Origin: Clostridia bacterium
Lineage (GTDB): Bacteria; Bacillota; Clostridia; Christensenellales; Aristaeellaceae
Assembly: GCA_017471125.1 (NCBI GenBank)
Contig: JAFUWR010000063.1
Coordinates: forward strand, 1 to 8,477
Direction: 5' to 3'
DNA length: 8,477 nucleotides
Below, piece by piece: positions 1-6,578 of this stretch. The position numbers and the translations under genes were made by a program. The first letter of the stretch is position 1, and every line of letters begins with the position of its first letter. The notes beneath the pieces are model-generated. The model was not told the origin of the DNA and made no database searches. It saw only the letters and a list, made by a program, of their open reading frames with translations.

Positions 1-786
1 CATGTTCACGCCGCGGTAGCCGCCGGGGCCGGGCCCGCCCATCGGGGGCGGGGGCGGCGGCGGGGCCACGTACACGGTGTTCATCCTGCGGCGCCTGCGG
101 GACCGGGAGGAGATCACCACGATCAGCACGATCAGCAGGATCACCGCGACCACGCCGAAGAAGTTGAAGTCGTCGTCCTGACGGTACTCGGTGGGGGCAG
201 GCTTGCCCATCCACGTGGCGGTGTTGCCCGCCTTGACCCACGCCTGGAAGGCCGCGACGCCCTGGGCGGTGGTCACGTCGGCGTTGTAGGTGTCCGCGAC
301 GCGGGCGAACACGGCCTCGAAGAACTTCTTCGTGCCGGCGTCGTAGCGCTTGGCGGCGAAGTCGGTCTCGAGGTAGCGGTCGTAGTAGTCCTTGATCGTG
401 CCCGAGGTGAACTTGGGCTGCAGGTCGTCGCCGCACAGGGCGTAGTAGTCGTCGTCCTCGATGGCCATCAGCAGCAGAAAGCCGTTGTTGGACCCGCCGC
501 CGATGCCCCAGGTGTTGAACAGCTCGGTGGCGTAGTCGTCGATGCTCTCGGTGCCGGTGGTGTCGATGGCGACCACCGCGATCTGCGCGCCGCACGCCTT
601 GTACAGCAGGTCGTTGGAGAACACGATCTCGCCCTTGGTGTCGTCGCTCAGCACGCCCACGTTGTCCAGCACGTAAAGGTCGTCGTTGGGTTTGAGCTTC
701 CTGGCGGGGATATAGCCCGCCGCCAGCGCGGTGGACATCATAAGCATCAGCGCTATGAGCACCGCGCAAAGCGTCCTCTTGAACAT
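1..786 (-). CDS. TPM-domain membrane protein, 3' end outside window
   Basis: Begins at ATG 786 behind an excellent GGAGGTGA ribosome binding site; 262 codons are in the window and the frame is open at the left edge, so the C-terminus is missing. Residues 1-22 form a signal peptide ending in ALA. Residues about 38-170 match the TPM domain (YgcG-like): VLDNVGVLSDD near the start, GAQIAVVAI, then WGIGGGSNNGFLLL, the usual W-G-I-G...N-N-G core. One membrane helix follows at about 211-227, then an Arg-rich stop (RSRRRR) and seven prolines with a Pro/Gly-rich tail. The predicted topology is an extracytoplasmic TPM domain with a cytoplasmic tail. TPM proteins are envelope-associated, and some members have been proposed to act in photosystem repair or as phosphatases; the activity here cannot be read from sequence. 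It is the last visible gene of the exoA-xpaC-telA-lemA run, 34 bases after the LemA-like gene, and LemA and TPM commonly occur together. Family call is firm, function is not. Confidence 0.85.
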   Translation of the reverse strand, partial: MFKRTLCAVLIALMLMMSTALAAGYIPARKLKPNDDLYVLDNVGVLSDDTKGEIVFSNDLLYKACGAQIAVVAIDTTGTESIDDYATELFNTWGIGGGSNNGFLLLMAIEDDDYYALCGDDLQPKFTSGTIKDYYDRYLETDFAAKRYDAGTKKFFEAVFARVADTYNADVTTAQGVAAFQAWVKAGNTATWMGKPAPTEYRQDDDFNFFGVVAVILLIVLIVVISSRSRRRRRMNTVYVAPPPPPPPMGGPGPGGYRGVNM

Positions 787-820
787 CGTCGCGTCACCTC
801 CCCGTTATGGTATGGTCATG

Positions 821-1378
821 TCAGCCTCCGAAGGTGTCCAGCGCCCCCTGGCCAGTGACGCCCGCCACCACGCCGCCCGGGAAGCCGGAGATCAGTCCGT
901 TGTAATCCTTGGCCAGGGCGTGGTAGCCGTCGCGCTTGATCAGGTCGTCGTAGCCCCAGAAATCGTCGTAGGCCAGCTTGAAGTTGCGGAACTCCTCCGT
1001 GGAAACCGCGGAATAAAGGCCGTTGTAGAGCTTCTCCACCTGGCTCTTTAGGTCGGTATACGCCTTGTAGCGCACGTCCAGCTTCTCGGGATCGCTGCCG
1101 ATCAGCGCCGCGTCCGAAAGCGCCTGCGCCGTGGCGTCGCTCTCGCCCATATGCAGCGCCGCCTCGTTGGCCATGATGGAGGCCGAATCCGCCGCGGCGT
1201 CCAGGTAGGCGTCCATGCTGTGGCGGGTGGACAGCGTGGTGTCCGCGCCGTCGTTGAACACCTTCAACACCCTGCTCCGCTCGCGTCCCAGCGCCGCGCC
1301 GCCCAGCGCGAACACGCTGACCAGCACGCACACGGCCAGCACGACCCAGGCGAGCTTGCGATTCTCATCCAGACGCAT
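821..1378 (-). CDS. Divergent LemA-like membrane protein
   Basis: A 185-residue protein with a short cytoplasmic head (MRLDENRK), one membrane helix at about residues 9-30, and an alpha-helical remainder. The C-terminus carries the LemA signature: an acidic/aromatic helix (FRNFKLAYDDF), then DYNGLISGFPGGVVAG, matching the family pattern YN..I..FP....A. The N-terminal LemA block (the R-x-DLIPNLV region) is not recognisable, so this is a divergent member. LemA proteins are single-pass coiled-coil proteins of unknown biochemical role. I chose ATG 1378 because GGGAAG lies 8 bases upstream; an in-frame GTG at 1387 would leave about 1 base between that site and the start. It lies 74 bases after telA, with a GC-rich hairpin in the gap, and 34 bases before the TPM gene, so it is probably cotranscribed. 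An alternative reading is an unrelated membrane-anchored helical protein that fills the LemA position. Confidence 0.65.
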   Translation of the reverse strand: MRLDENRKLAWVVLAVCVLVSVFALGGAALGRERSRVLKVFNDGADTTLSTRHSMDAYLDAAADSASIMANEAALHMGESDATAQALSDAALIGSDPEKLDVRYKAYTDLKSQVEKLYNGLYSAVSTEEFRNFKLAYDDFWGYDDLIKRDGYHALAKDYNGLISGFPGGVVAGVTGQGALDTFGG

Positions 1379-1405
1379 CAGCAACACTTCCCTTCATCGT
1401 CAGAC

Positions 1406-1440
1406 GGGACCCGGGGCGGCGCGACGCCGCCCGCGGTCCC
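1406..1440 (-). repeat. GC-rich hairpin between telA and the lemA-like gene
   Basis: Outer arms GGGACC (1406-1411) and GGTCCC (1435-1440) and inner arms GGGCGGCG (1414-1421) and CGCCGCCC (1425-1432) pair around a CGA loop, with a two-base mismatch between the stems. No T-run follows on the minus strand, so it is unlikely to be a simple terminator. It could be an intra-operon processing, stability or attenuation element. The inner arms are identical to those of a palindromic repeat at 6778-6796, which suggests an inserted REP-like unit. Confidence 0.75.
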
Positions 1441-1452
1441 GGATATATCGGT

Positions 1453-2634
1453 TTACCGCCTCTGCTCGAGGATCTTCTGCCGCAGCTCGCCCTCGATGTT
1501 GGCCAGCTCCTGCTCGGCGGCGACGCGCTTCTCGTGGCCCTGCTGCTGGATGGTCAGCACCTCGTCCATGGTGTCGATGAGCATCTTGTTGGTCTTGGTC
1601 AGGGTCTCGATGTCCACGATGCCGCGCTCGGCCTCCTTGGCCGACTCGACGGTGGCCATGTGCAGCTTCTCGGCGTTCTTGACCAGCAGGTCGTTGGTCA
1701 GGTCGGTGACGGCGCGCTGGGCCTTCATGGCGTCCTCGGTGTGGGCCAGGCCCATCGCCAGCACCATCTGGCTCTTCCACAGCGGGATGGTGTTGACCAG
1801 GGAGGTCTGGATCTTCTCGGCCATCAGCTGATTGGAGGACTGGATCAGCCGGATCTGCGGGGCCATCTGGATGGAGATGTTCCGGGTCAGCTCCAGGTCG
1901 TACAGCTTCTTCTCGAACCGGTCGCCCTTGTCGGCCAGGTCCTTGGCGGCCTGGGCGTCCTCGGGCAGCTTGCTGGCCTCGGCCTTGTCGCGGGCGGCCT
2001 GCAGCTCGGTGGCGCGGAAGTTCTCAAGCTGCTTCTTGCCGGCCACGATGTACATGGACAGTTCCTTGAAGTAGCTCAGGTTCTGGTCGTACAGCTTGTC
2101 CAGCATGGCGATGTCCTTCAAAAGCTGGATCTGGTGCTGCTCCAGGCCCTCGACGATCTTGTTGACGTTGACCTCGGTCTTGTCGTACTGGGCCTTCATG
2201 GTCTCCAGGCTGCGGGCCTTCTTCTTGAACAGCCCGAACAGGCCGCCCTTCTCCTCCTCGTCGGTGTCGAAGCTCTTGAGCTCCACCACCAGATGGGAGA
2301 TCATGTCGCCCACCTCGTCCAGGTCCTTGGTGCGCACGTTCTTGAGCGCCGCGTCGGAGAACTGGGAGATGTTCTGCTGGGCCGCCGCGCCGTAGGAGAA
2401 CACCAGGTTGGCGTCCTTCACGTCGATCTGCTTGGAGAAGTCGTCGATCATTTGCTGCTCGGATTCGGAGAAGTTCTGGAGCTGCAGCGTGTCCTCCTGC
2501 ACCTTCTTCTCGGCCTGCGCCTCGGCCTCGGCCAGCGCCTGGGTGGCGGCCTGGGCGGCGTCCTCCGCCGCTTCCTGCACCTGCGCGTCCTCGCTGCCAA
2601 AGGGATCCAGGGTCAATTTGATGTCGTCTGCCAT
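1453..2634 (-). CDS. telA: Toxic anion resistance protein TelA (YaaN/YceH type)
   Basis: A 393-residue soluble, highly charged helical protein of the TelA/KlaA family, about the family's normal length. ATG 2634 has AGGAGG 9 bases upstream. After the head ADDIKLTLDPFG comes an Ala/Glu/Gln-rich helix (20-60), then a core of long helices. Family hallmarks are GLFGLFKKKARSLE (131-144), the helix with LLKDIAMLDKLYDQNLSYFK (171-190), ELSMYIVAGKKQLE (191-204) and NTIPLWKSQMVLAMG (281-295). TelA proteins are linked by genetics to tellurite and other toxic-anion tolerance and to antimicrobial or envelope stress resistance; no catalytic site is known. It sits 47 bases downstream of xpaC, as in the known xpaC-yaaN arrangement of Bacillus, and upstream of LemA-like and TPM genes. 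No TerC, TerD or TerB partner is visible in the window. The N-terminal IKLTL recurs at the end of XpaC. Confidence 0.93.
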   Translation of the reverse strand: MADDIKLTLDPFGSEDAQVQEAAEDAAQAATQALAEAEAQAEKKVQEDTLQLQNFSESEQQMIDDFSKQIDVKDANLVFSYGAAAQQNISQFSDAALKNVRTKDLDEVGDMISHLVVELKSFDTDEEEKGGLFGLFKKKARSLETMKAQYDKTEVNVNKIVEGLEQHQIQLLKDIAMLDKLYDQNLSYFKELSMYIVAGKKQLENFRATELQAARDKAEASKLPEDAQAAKDLADKGDRFEKKLYDLELTRNISIQMAPQIRLIQSSNQLMAEKIQTSLVNTIPLWKSQMVLAMGLAHTEDAMKAQRAVTDLTNDLLVKNAEKLHMATVESAKEAERGIVDIETLTKTNKMLIDTMDEVLTIQQQGHEKRVAAEQELANIEGELRQKILEQRR

Positions 2635-2681
2635 GATAGATAACCTCCTGTATTAGATTCTGGTTGGCATGGTGGATGGGT

Positions 2682-3416
2682 TCAATGTCCGCCCAGCGTG
2701 AGCTTGATCTCACGTTCTCCGCTATCCTGCTCGGTCGCCTGCGGCGGCGTCGCGGCCTGGTTGGCCGCCTTGCGGATGTCGTTCAACGGGCTGTCGGTCA
2801 GGCTGTCGCCGGTGAGCATGGTCTTCATGACCTGGATCTCGGCGTCGATGTCCATCTCCTCGTCCTTGAACAGGTTGTCGGCGCACTTGTCGAAGGCGTC
2901 GGCGATGATGCCCATGCTGGACTCGATGCGGCCCATGGCGGACTGTATGTTCTCGCCGCGGACCTTGGTGGCGCTCAACTGCCGATACTGCTCCATCAGC
3001 TTCTCGGCGGTGGGCAGGTAGTAGTTCATGAAGCGCCGGACCAACTGCACCTTCTTCGGGTCGCGGCCCAGCTCCTTGAAGATCTGCTCGCCGGCCTTGG
3101 TCATGCGGTTCAGGTTGGCGGTGATGCCGGGATGGTCGATGGCGGCGTTGGCCTCCCGCAGCTTTTCGAGCCGCGCGCGGCCGTCGGCGATGTCGCGGTC
3201 CAGCTTGGCGTCGCCGGTCTCGATCTTCTCCTCCACCGTGATGTCGCGGCCCGGGAACACCTTCGAGCCCACGACGTAGCCCGCCGCGGACAGCGCGACG
3301 GCGATCAAAAAGCCCGGCAGCTTCATCAGCGCCTTGGGCAGGATCAGCCCCATCAAAAGCCACACCGCCGCCGCGATGTAGATCGGTATCGCCGATCTCA
3401 GATGTACCTTTTTCAT
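2682..3416 (-). CDS. xpaC: XpaC family (5-bromo-4-chloroindolyl phosphate hydrolysis) membrane protein
   Basis: A 244-residue protein with two adjacent membrane helices near the N-terminus (about residues 8-27 and 33-52), then a long charged helical cytoplasmic region, typical of XpaC. Recognisable stretches include ITVEEKIETGDAKLD, a paired-helix segment with FMNYYLPTAEKLMEQY, and a domain ending DEEMDIDAEIQVMKTML. The family name comes from cleavage of a chromogenic phosphate in Bacillus, but there is no known phosphatase motif, so an enzymatic role is doubtful. I chose ATG 3416 because GGGGTGA lies just upstream; an in-frame start at 3458 would add residues that overlap the end of exoA. 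Gaps are 22 bases after exoA and 47 before telA. Pairing with TelA is conserved in Bacillota, suggesting a physical or functional partnership at the membrane. The last residues, REIKLTLGGH, repeat the IKLTL found at the head of TelA. Confidence 0.88.
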   Translation of the reverse strand: MKKVHLRSAIPIYIAAAVWLLMGLILPKALMKLPGFLIAVALSAAGYVVGSKVFPGRDITVEEKIETGDAKLDRDIADGRARLEKLREANAAIDHPGITANLNRMTKAGEQIFKELGRDPKKVQLVRRFMNYYLPTAEKLMEQYRQLSATKVRGENIQSAMGRIESSMGIIADAFDKCADNLFKDEEMDIDAEIQVMKTMLTGDSLTDSPLNDIRKAANQAATPPQATEQDSGEREIKLTLGGH

Positions 3417-3438
3417 CCTATCACCCCATTGTCGTTGT

Positions 3439-4197
3439 TCAATGCGCGTCGATGTCAAGCTCCACCGGGCAGTGATCCGACCCCATGATGTCGGGATGGA
3501 TCTTGGCGTCCGCCATGCGGTCCTTCAGGCGCTCGGACACGATGAAGTAGTCGATGCGCCACCCGGCGTTCCGCGCCCGCGCCCCGCCGATGTAGCTCCA
3601 CCAGCTGTACGCGCCGGTGACGTCGGGGTAGAAGTAGCGGAAGGAGTCGATGAAGCCCGCGGCCAACAGCTCGGTCAGCTTCCCGCGCTCCTGGTCGGTG
3701 AAGCCGGCGTTCATGTGGTTGGTCTTGGGGTTCTTGAGGTCGATCTCCTCGTGGGCGACGTTCAGGTCGCCGGTAAGGATGACGGGCTTGACCTTATCGA
3801 GCCCCGTCAGGTACGCCCGGAAGTCGTCCTCCCACCGCATGCGGTAGTCCAGGCGCTTCAGCTCGTTCTGGGAGTTGGGCGTGTAGCAGCAGACCAGGTA
3901 GAAGTCCTCGAACTCGCAGGTGATGGCCCGCCCCTCGTGGTCGTGCTCCTCGACGCCGATGCCGTAGACCACGCTCAGCATGGGCACCCGCGAGAACACC
4001 GCCGTGCCCGAGTAGCCCTTGCGCTCCGCGCAGTAGAACACCTGCTCGTACCCCGGCAGCTCCACGTCGCACTGGCCCTTCTGCATCTTGATCTCTTGCA
4101 GGCAGATGATGTCCGCGTCCAGGGCGGCGACGCTCTCGTAGAAGCCCTTCTTGAGCACCGCCCGCAGGCCGTTGACGTTCCAGGAGATCATTTTCAT
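3439..4197 (-). CDS. exoA: Exodeoxyribonuclease III / AP endonuclease
   Basis: A 252-residue Mg-dependent nuclease of the ExoIII/APE1 family; it cuts DNA 5' of abasic sites and trims 3' ends in base excision repair. All expected active-site positions are visible: N7 (SWNVNGLRA), E35 (CLQEIKMQ), Y105 (CCYTPNSQ), D144 and N146 (TGDLNVAHEEIDLKNP), D216 (GWRIDYFIVS), D241 and H242 (GSDHCPVELDID). The length equals that of Bacillus subtilis ExoA and the protein looks intact. I chose ATG 4197 (MKMISWNVNG), which places the first beta strand at the N-terminus as usual; the frame is open upstream to 4284, but that extension runs through the promoter and resembles nothing. A strong promoter lies at 4253-4281, and GGTG about 8 bases before the start is the only ribosome-binding candidate. 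It is the first gene of a probable five-gene operon, an unusual partner for envelope-stress genes. Confidence 0.96.
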   Translation of the reverse strand: MKMISWNVNGLRAVLKKGFYESVAALDADIICLQEIKMQKGQCDVELPGYEQVFYCAERKGYSGTAVFSRVPMLSVVYGIGVEEHDHEGRAITCEFEDFYLVCCYTPNSQNELKRLDYRMRWEDDFRAYLTGLDKVKPVILTGDLNVAHEEIDLKNPKTNHMNAGFTDQERGKLTELLAAGFIDSFRYFYPDVTGAYSWWSYIGGARARNAGWRIDYFIVSERLKDRMADAKIHPDIMGSDHCPVELDIDAH

Positions 4198-4225
4198 GAA
4201 AATAACACCATCCCGCGGCGAAATG

Positions 4226-4234
4226 TGGTATACT
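4226..4234 (+). promoter_or_regulatory. Possible extended -10 promoter for the IMPase gene
   Basis: TGGTATACT fits an extended -10 (TG, one base, TATACT at 4229-4234), with no recognisable -35 box. Transcription would start near 4241 and cross the exoA promoter, giving a leader of about 69 bases. It is the best plus-strand candidate in the spacer but weakly supported. Confidence 0.4.
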
Positions 4235-4252
4235 GCGTATAGATACAGACCA

Positions 4253-4281
4253 ATTATAGCATACATTTGGATTTTTGCCAA
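4253..4281 (-). promoter_or_regulatory. Sigma-A-type promoter for the exoA-xpaC-telA-lemA-tpm run
   Basis: On the minus strand a -35 TTGGCA (4276-4281), exactly 17 bp, and a perfect -10 TATAAT (4253-4258). The start point would fall near 4246, giving a leader of about 50 bases before exoA. No operator palindrome is obvious within it. Confidence 0.8.
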
Positions 4282-4309
4282 CAAATTTTATCGCGGAGAT
4301 GAAAAAAAT

Positions 4310-5077
4310 ATGACCCTGGAGGAAAAGGCTCGCGTGGCGGAGCGCGCGGCGCGGGCGGCGGGCGAGATGCTGGAGCGCCACGGGACGTTCCAGATCCGCC
4401 GCAAGGCGGAGAACGACTTCGTGACGGAGATGGACGTGAAGAGCGAGGTCATGATCCGGGAGATACTGCTGTCCGCCTGCCCGGAGGACGACTTCTACGG
4501 CGAGGAGGGCGGCGGCTCCGAGGCCGCGGCGGGCCGCTGGATCGTGGACCCCATCGACGGCACGGCCAACTTCATGCGCGGCCAGCGGCTGTACGCCATC
4601 TCCATCGCCTATGAGCAGGACGGCGAGCTGGTGATCGGCTGCGTGTACTGCCCCGGCACCGACGAGCTGTTCAGCGCCGTCCGGGGCAGGGGCGCGACCT
4701 TGAACGGCAAGCCCATCCACGTCTCGAACGTCGCCCGCCTGCGGGACGCCATCGTGCAGGTGGGCCTGGGCCATCGCAACCCCGAGATCCTCCGGCAGAC
4801 CGAGCCGGTGTTCTTTGACCTGGTGCATGCCGTCAGCGACATCCGGCGCTCCGGGTCCGCGGCCTACGACCTGTGCTCCGTGGCCGACGGCCGCGCCGAC
4901 GCCTTCCTGGAGCAGGGCATCTTCCTGTTCGACTACGCCGCGGGCGTGGTCATCCTCCGGGAGGCCGGCGGGCGCGTGGACGCCTGGCGGCCCGGCATGG
5001 ACCCCATCGCCACGGGCTCCATCATGGCTTCCAATGGTTTACTCAATGAGACCATTATAGCCATACTGAACAAGTAG
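4310..5077 (+). CDS. Inositol monophosphatase family protein
   Basis: A 255-residue Mg-dependent, Li-sensitive-type sugar-phosphate phosphatase of the IMPase/SuhB family, of normal length. Metal-site motifs are all present: E65-E66 (YGEEGG), motif 1 at 78-88 (IVDPIDGTANF, with D80 and D83), SGSAAYDLC at 181-189, and motif 2 with D208 (FDYAAG). The usual Trp of the WD motif is Phe here, a conservative change. The C-terminus has the expected REAGGRVDAW and ATGSIMASN. ATG 4310 is preceded by GGAG at 4295-4298, a slightly long spacing of 11 bases. The in-frame opening extends upstream to 4151 but would overlap exoA and adds no homologous sequence. It is divergent from exoA and 79 bases ahead of cysS. 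The true substrate (inositol phosphate, another sugar phosphate or a nucleotide such as PAP) cannot be settled from sequence; the motif layout fits IMPase/SuhB better than CysQ. Confidence 0.92.
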   Translation: MTLEEKARVAERAARAAGEMLERHGTFQIRRKAENDFVTEMDVKSEVMIREILLSACPEDDFYGEEGGGSEAAAGRWIVDPIDGTANFMRGQRLYAISIAYEQDGELVIGCVYCPGTDELFSAVRGRGATLNGKPIHVSNVARLRDAIVQVGLGHRNPEILRQTEPVFFDLVHAVSDIRRSGSAAYDLCSVADGRADAFLEQGIFLFDYAAGVVILREAGGRVDAWRPGMDPIATGSIMASNGLLNETIIAILNK

Positions 5078-5136
5078 ATTATTTTACCCGCCAGACCTTG
5101 CGTTCACAGCCGGAGGCGGCTATAATGGTCTCAATG
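5044..5136. repeat. 19-bp imperfect inverted repeat across the IMPase end and cysS promoter
   Basis: The left arm (5044-5062) lies in the last codons of the IMPase gene; the right arm (5118-5136) contains the cysS -10 box. The arms are reverse complements at 18 of 19 positions, separated by 55 bases. The IMPase transcript could fold this into a long-range stem covering the cysS start region. It is not a typical terminator because the loop is long and no T-run follows. Confidence 0.75.
5098..5126 (+). promoter_or_regulatory. Probable cysS promoter
   Basis: A perfect -10 TATAAT at 5121-5126 lies 17 bp downstream of TTGCGT (5098-5103), a poor -35 match that keeps only the TTG. The start would be near 5133, leaving a leader of about 24 bases carrying the GGAG ribosome binding site at 5143-5146. 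No T-box leader is present, since the leader is too short for one. Confidence 0.65.
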
Positions 5137-5156
5137 TTGATTGGAGATGAAATGAT

Positions 5157-6575
5157 ATGAAGCAGATGATGATCTACAACACGCTGTCCCGCAAGAAGGA
5201 GCCCTTCGTGCCGGTGCACGAGGGCGAGGTCGGCATCTACGCCTGCGGGCCGACGGTCTACAACTACTTCCACATCGGCAACGCCCGTCCCTTCATCATC
5301 TTCGACACCCTGCGCCGCTTCATGCGGCACCTGGGCTACAAGGTGACGTTCGTCCAGAACTTCACGGACATCGACGACAAGATGATCAAGCGGGCCAACG
5401 AGGAGGGCACCACCGTCGAGGCCATCGCCGAGAAGTACATCGCGGAGTACTTCAAGGACGCCGAGGCCATCGGCGTGGAGAAGGCGGACGTGCATCCCCG
5501 GGCCACGAAGCACATCGGCGAGATCATCGCCCTCATCAAGAAATTAGAGGCCAAGGGCCTGGCCTACCGGGTGGACAACGGCGACGTGTACTTCGACACC
5601 CAGGCGTGGCGGAGCAACTACGGCCGCCTCATTGGCCAGGACCTGGACGACCTGGAGTCCGGCGCGCGCATCGAGGTGGACGACATCAAGCGCCACCCGA
5701 TGGACTTCGCGCTGTGGAAGGCCAAGAAGCCCGGCGAGCCCTTCTGGAAGAGCCCGTGGGGCGAGGGCCGTCCCGGCTGGCACATCGAGTGCTCCGCCAT
5801 GTCCATGAAGTACCTGGGCGAGACCTTCGACATCCACTGCGGCGGCGTGGACCTGATCTTCCCCCACCACGAAAACGAGATCGCCCAGTCCGAGGGCGCC
5901 ACGGGCAAGCCCTTCGCCAAGTACTGGATGCACAACGGCCACATCAACGTGGACAACAAGAAGATGTCCAAGTCCGCGGGCAACTTCTTCACCGTGCGCG
6001 ACATCTCCAAGGAGTTCGACCCCGAGGTCGTGCGCATGTTCATGCTGTCGGCCCAGTACCGCAGCCCCATCAACTTCTCCCGGGATCTGATGGAGCAGGC
6101 CAAGGCCGGCCTCGAGCGGCTCTACACCGCCCGGGACAACGCCGAGTTCGCCCTGGAGCACGCGCCCGAGTGCGACATGAACGACGAGGAGCGGGCGTTC
6201 GTTGCGCGGGCGGACGGCTTCATCGACCGCTTCGACGACGCCATGTGCGACGACCTGAACACCTCCGAGGCCATGGGCGTGCTGTTCGAGTACGTGCGCG
6301 ACATGAACACCGCCCTGTCCGACGCCAAGGCTCCCTGCCGGGCGGTCATCGAGGCGGGGCTCAAGGCCCTCAACATCATGGCCCACGAGGTGCTGGGCCT
6401 GCTGATGAAGGAGGCCGACACCACCCCCGAGGAGGTCAAGGCGCTGGTCCAGGCCCGCGTCGCCGCCAAGAAGGCTAAGGACTTCGCCGAGGCCGACCGC
6501 CTGCGCGACGAGGTGGCGAAGCTGGGGTACGTCATCGAGGATACGCCGAAGGGGCCGAAGGTCAAGAAGGCGTGA
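5157..6575 (+). CDS. cysS: Cysteinyl-tRNA synthetase
   Basis: A complete 472-residue class I aminoacyl-tRNA synthetase that charges tRNA-Cys. The N-terminal Rossmann domain has ACGPTVYNYFHIGNARPF, with the HIGH-type motif HIGN at 39-42, and NFTDIDDKMI. Zinc ligands at the expected places are C30, C212 (WHIECSAMS), H237 and E241 (HHENE). The KMSKS loop is a perfect KMSKS at 269-273. A helical DALR-type domain and the small C-terminal anticodon-binding end (FAEADRLRDEVAKLGYVIEDTP) complete the protein. ATG 5157 has GGAG at 5143-5146; a nearer ATG at 5152 is followed at once by a stop in its frame. It appears to have its own promoter but could also be read through from the IMPase gene 79 bases upstream. 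Its 3' end is followed within a few bases by a repeat island. Nothing is missing or odd in the protein. Confidence 0.98.
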   Translation: MKQMMIYNTLSRKKEPFVPVHEGEVGIYACGPTVYNYFHIGNARPFIIFDTLRRFMRHLGYKVTFVQNFTDIDDKMIKRANEEGTTVEAIAEKYIAEYFKDAEAIGVEKADVHPRATKHIGEIIALIKKLEAKGLAYRVDNGDVYFDTQAWRSNYGRLIGQDLDDLESGARIEVDDIKRHPMDFALWKAKKPGEPFWKSPWGEGRPGWHIECSAMSMKYLGETFDIHCGGVDLIFPHHENEIAQSEGATGKPFAKYWMHNGHINVDNKKMSKSAGNFFTVRDISKEFDPEVVRMFMLSAQYRSPINFSRDLMEQAKAGLERLYTARDNAEFALEHAPECDMNDEERAFVARADGFIDRFDDAMCDDLNTSEAMGVLFEYVRDMNTALSDAKAPCRAVIEAGLKALNIMAHEVLGLLMKEADTTPEEVKALVQARVAAKKAKDFAEADRLRDEVAKLGYVIEDTPKGPKVKKA

Positions 6576-6578
6576 TGA

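Noticed and set aside
1379..1387. GTG or TTG start for the LemA-like gene at 1387 or 1384
   Set aside because: Too close to the only ribosome binding site; ATG 1378 has 8-base spacing.
1534..2643. 369-residue plus-strand open frame opposite telA
   Set aside because: Low-complexity Leu/Val/Gly/His shadow of the real TelA frame on the other strand; no ribosome binding site or family resemblance.
2682..3416. Calling XpaC a phosphatase
   Set aside because: The name comes from an assay in Bacillus; no phosphatase catalytic motif is visible in the helical cytoplasmic region.
3417..3458. Upstream start for XpaC at 3458
   Set aside because: It would overlap the exoA end and add a charged segment ahead of the membrane helices; ATG 3416 has a GGGGTGA site.
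4198..4284. Upstream extension of ExoA to 4284
   Set aside because: The extra residues run across the -10 and -35 of the exoA promoter and do not resemble the family; the 252-residue form matches Bacillus ExoA length.
4151..4309. Upstream extension of the IMPase frame to 4151
   Set aside because: It overlaps the exoA coding start and both promoters, and the added residues do not belong to the family.
5053..5058. Minus-strand TATAAT inside the IMPase 3' end as a promoter
   Set aside because: No -35 box at 16-18 bp, and no minus-strand gene downstream; it is better explained as an arm of the inverted repeat.
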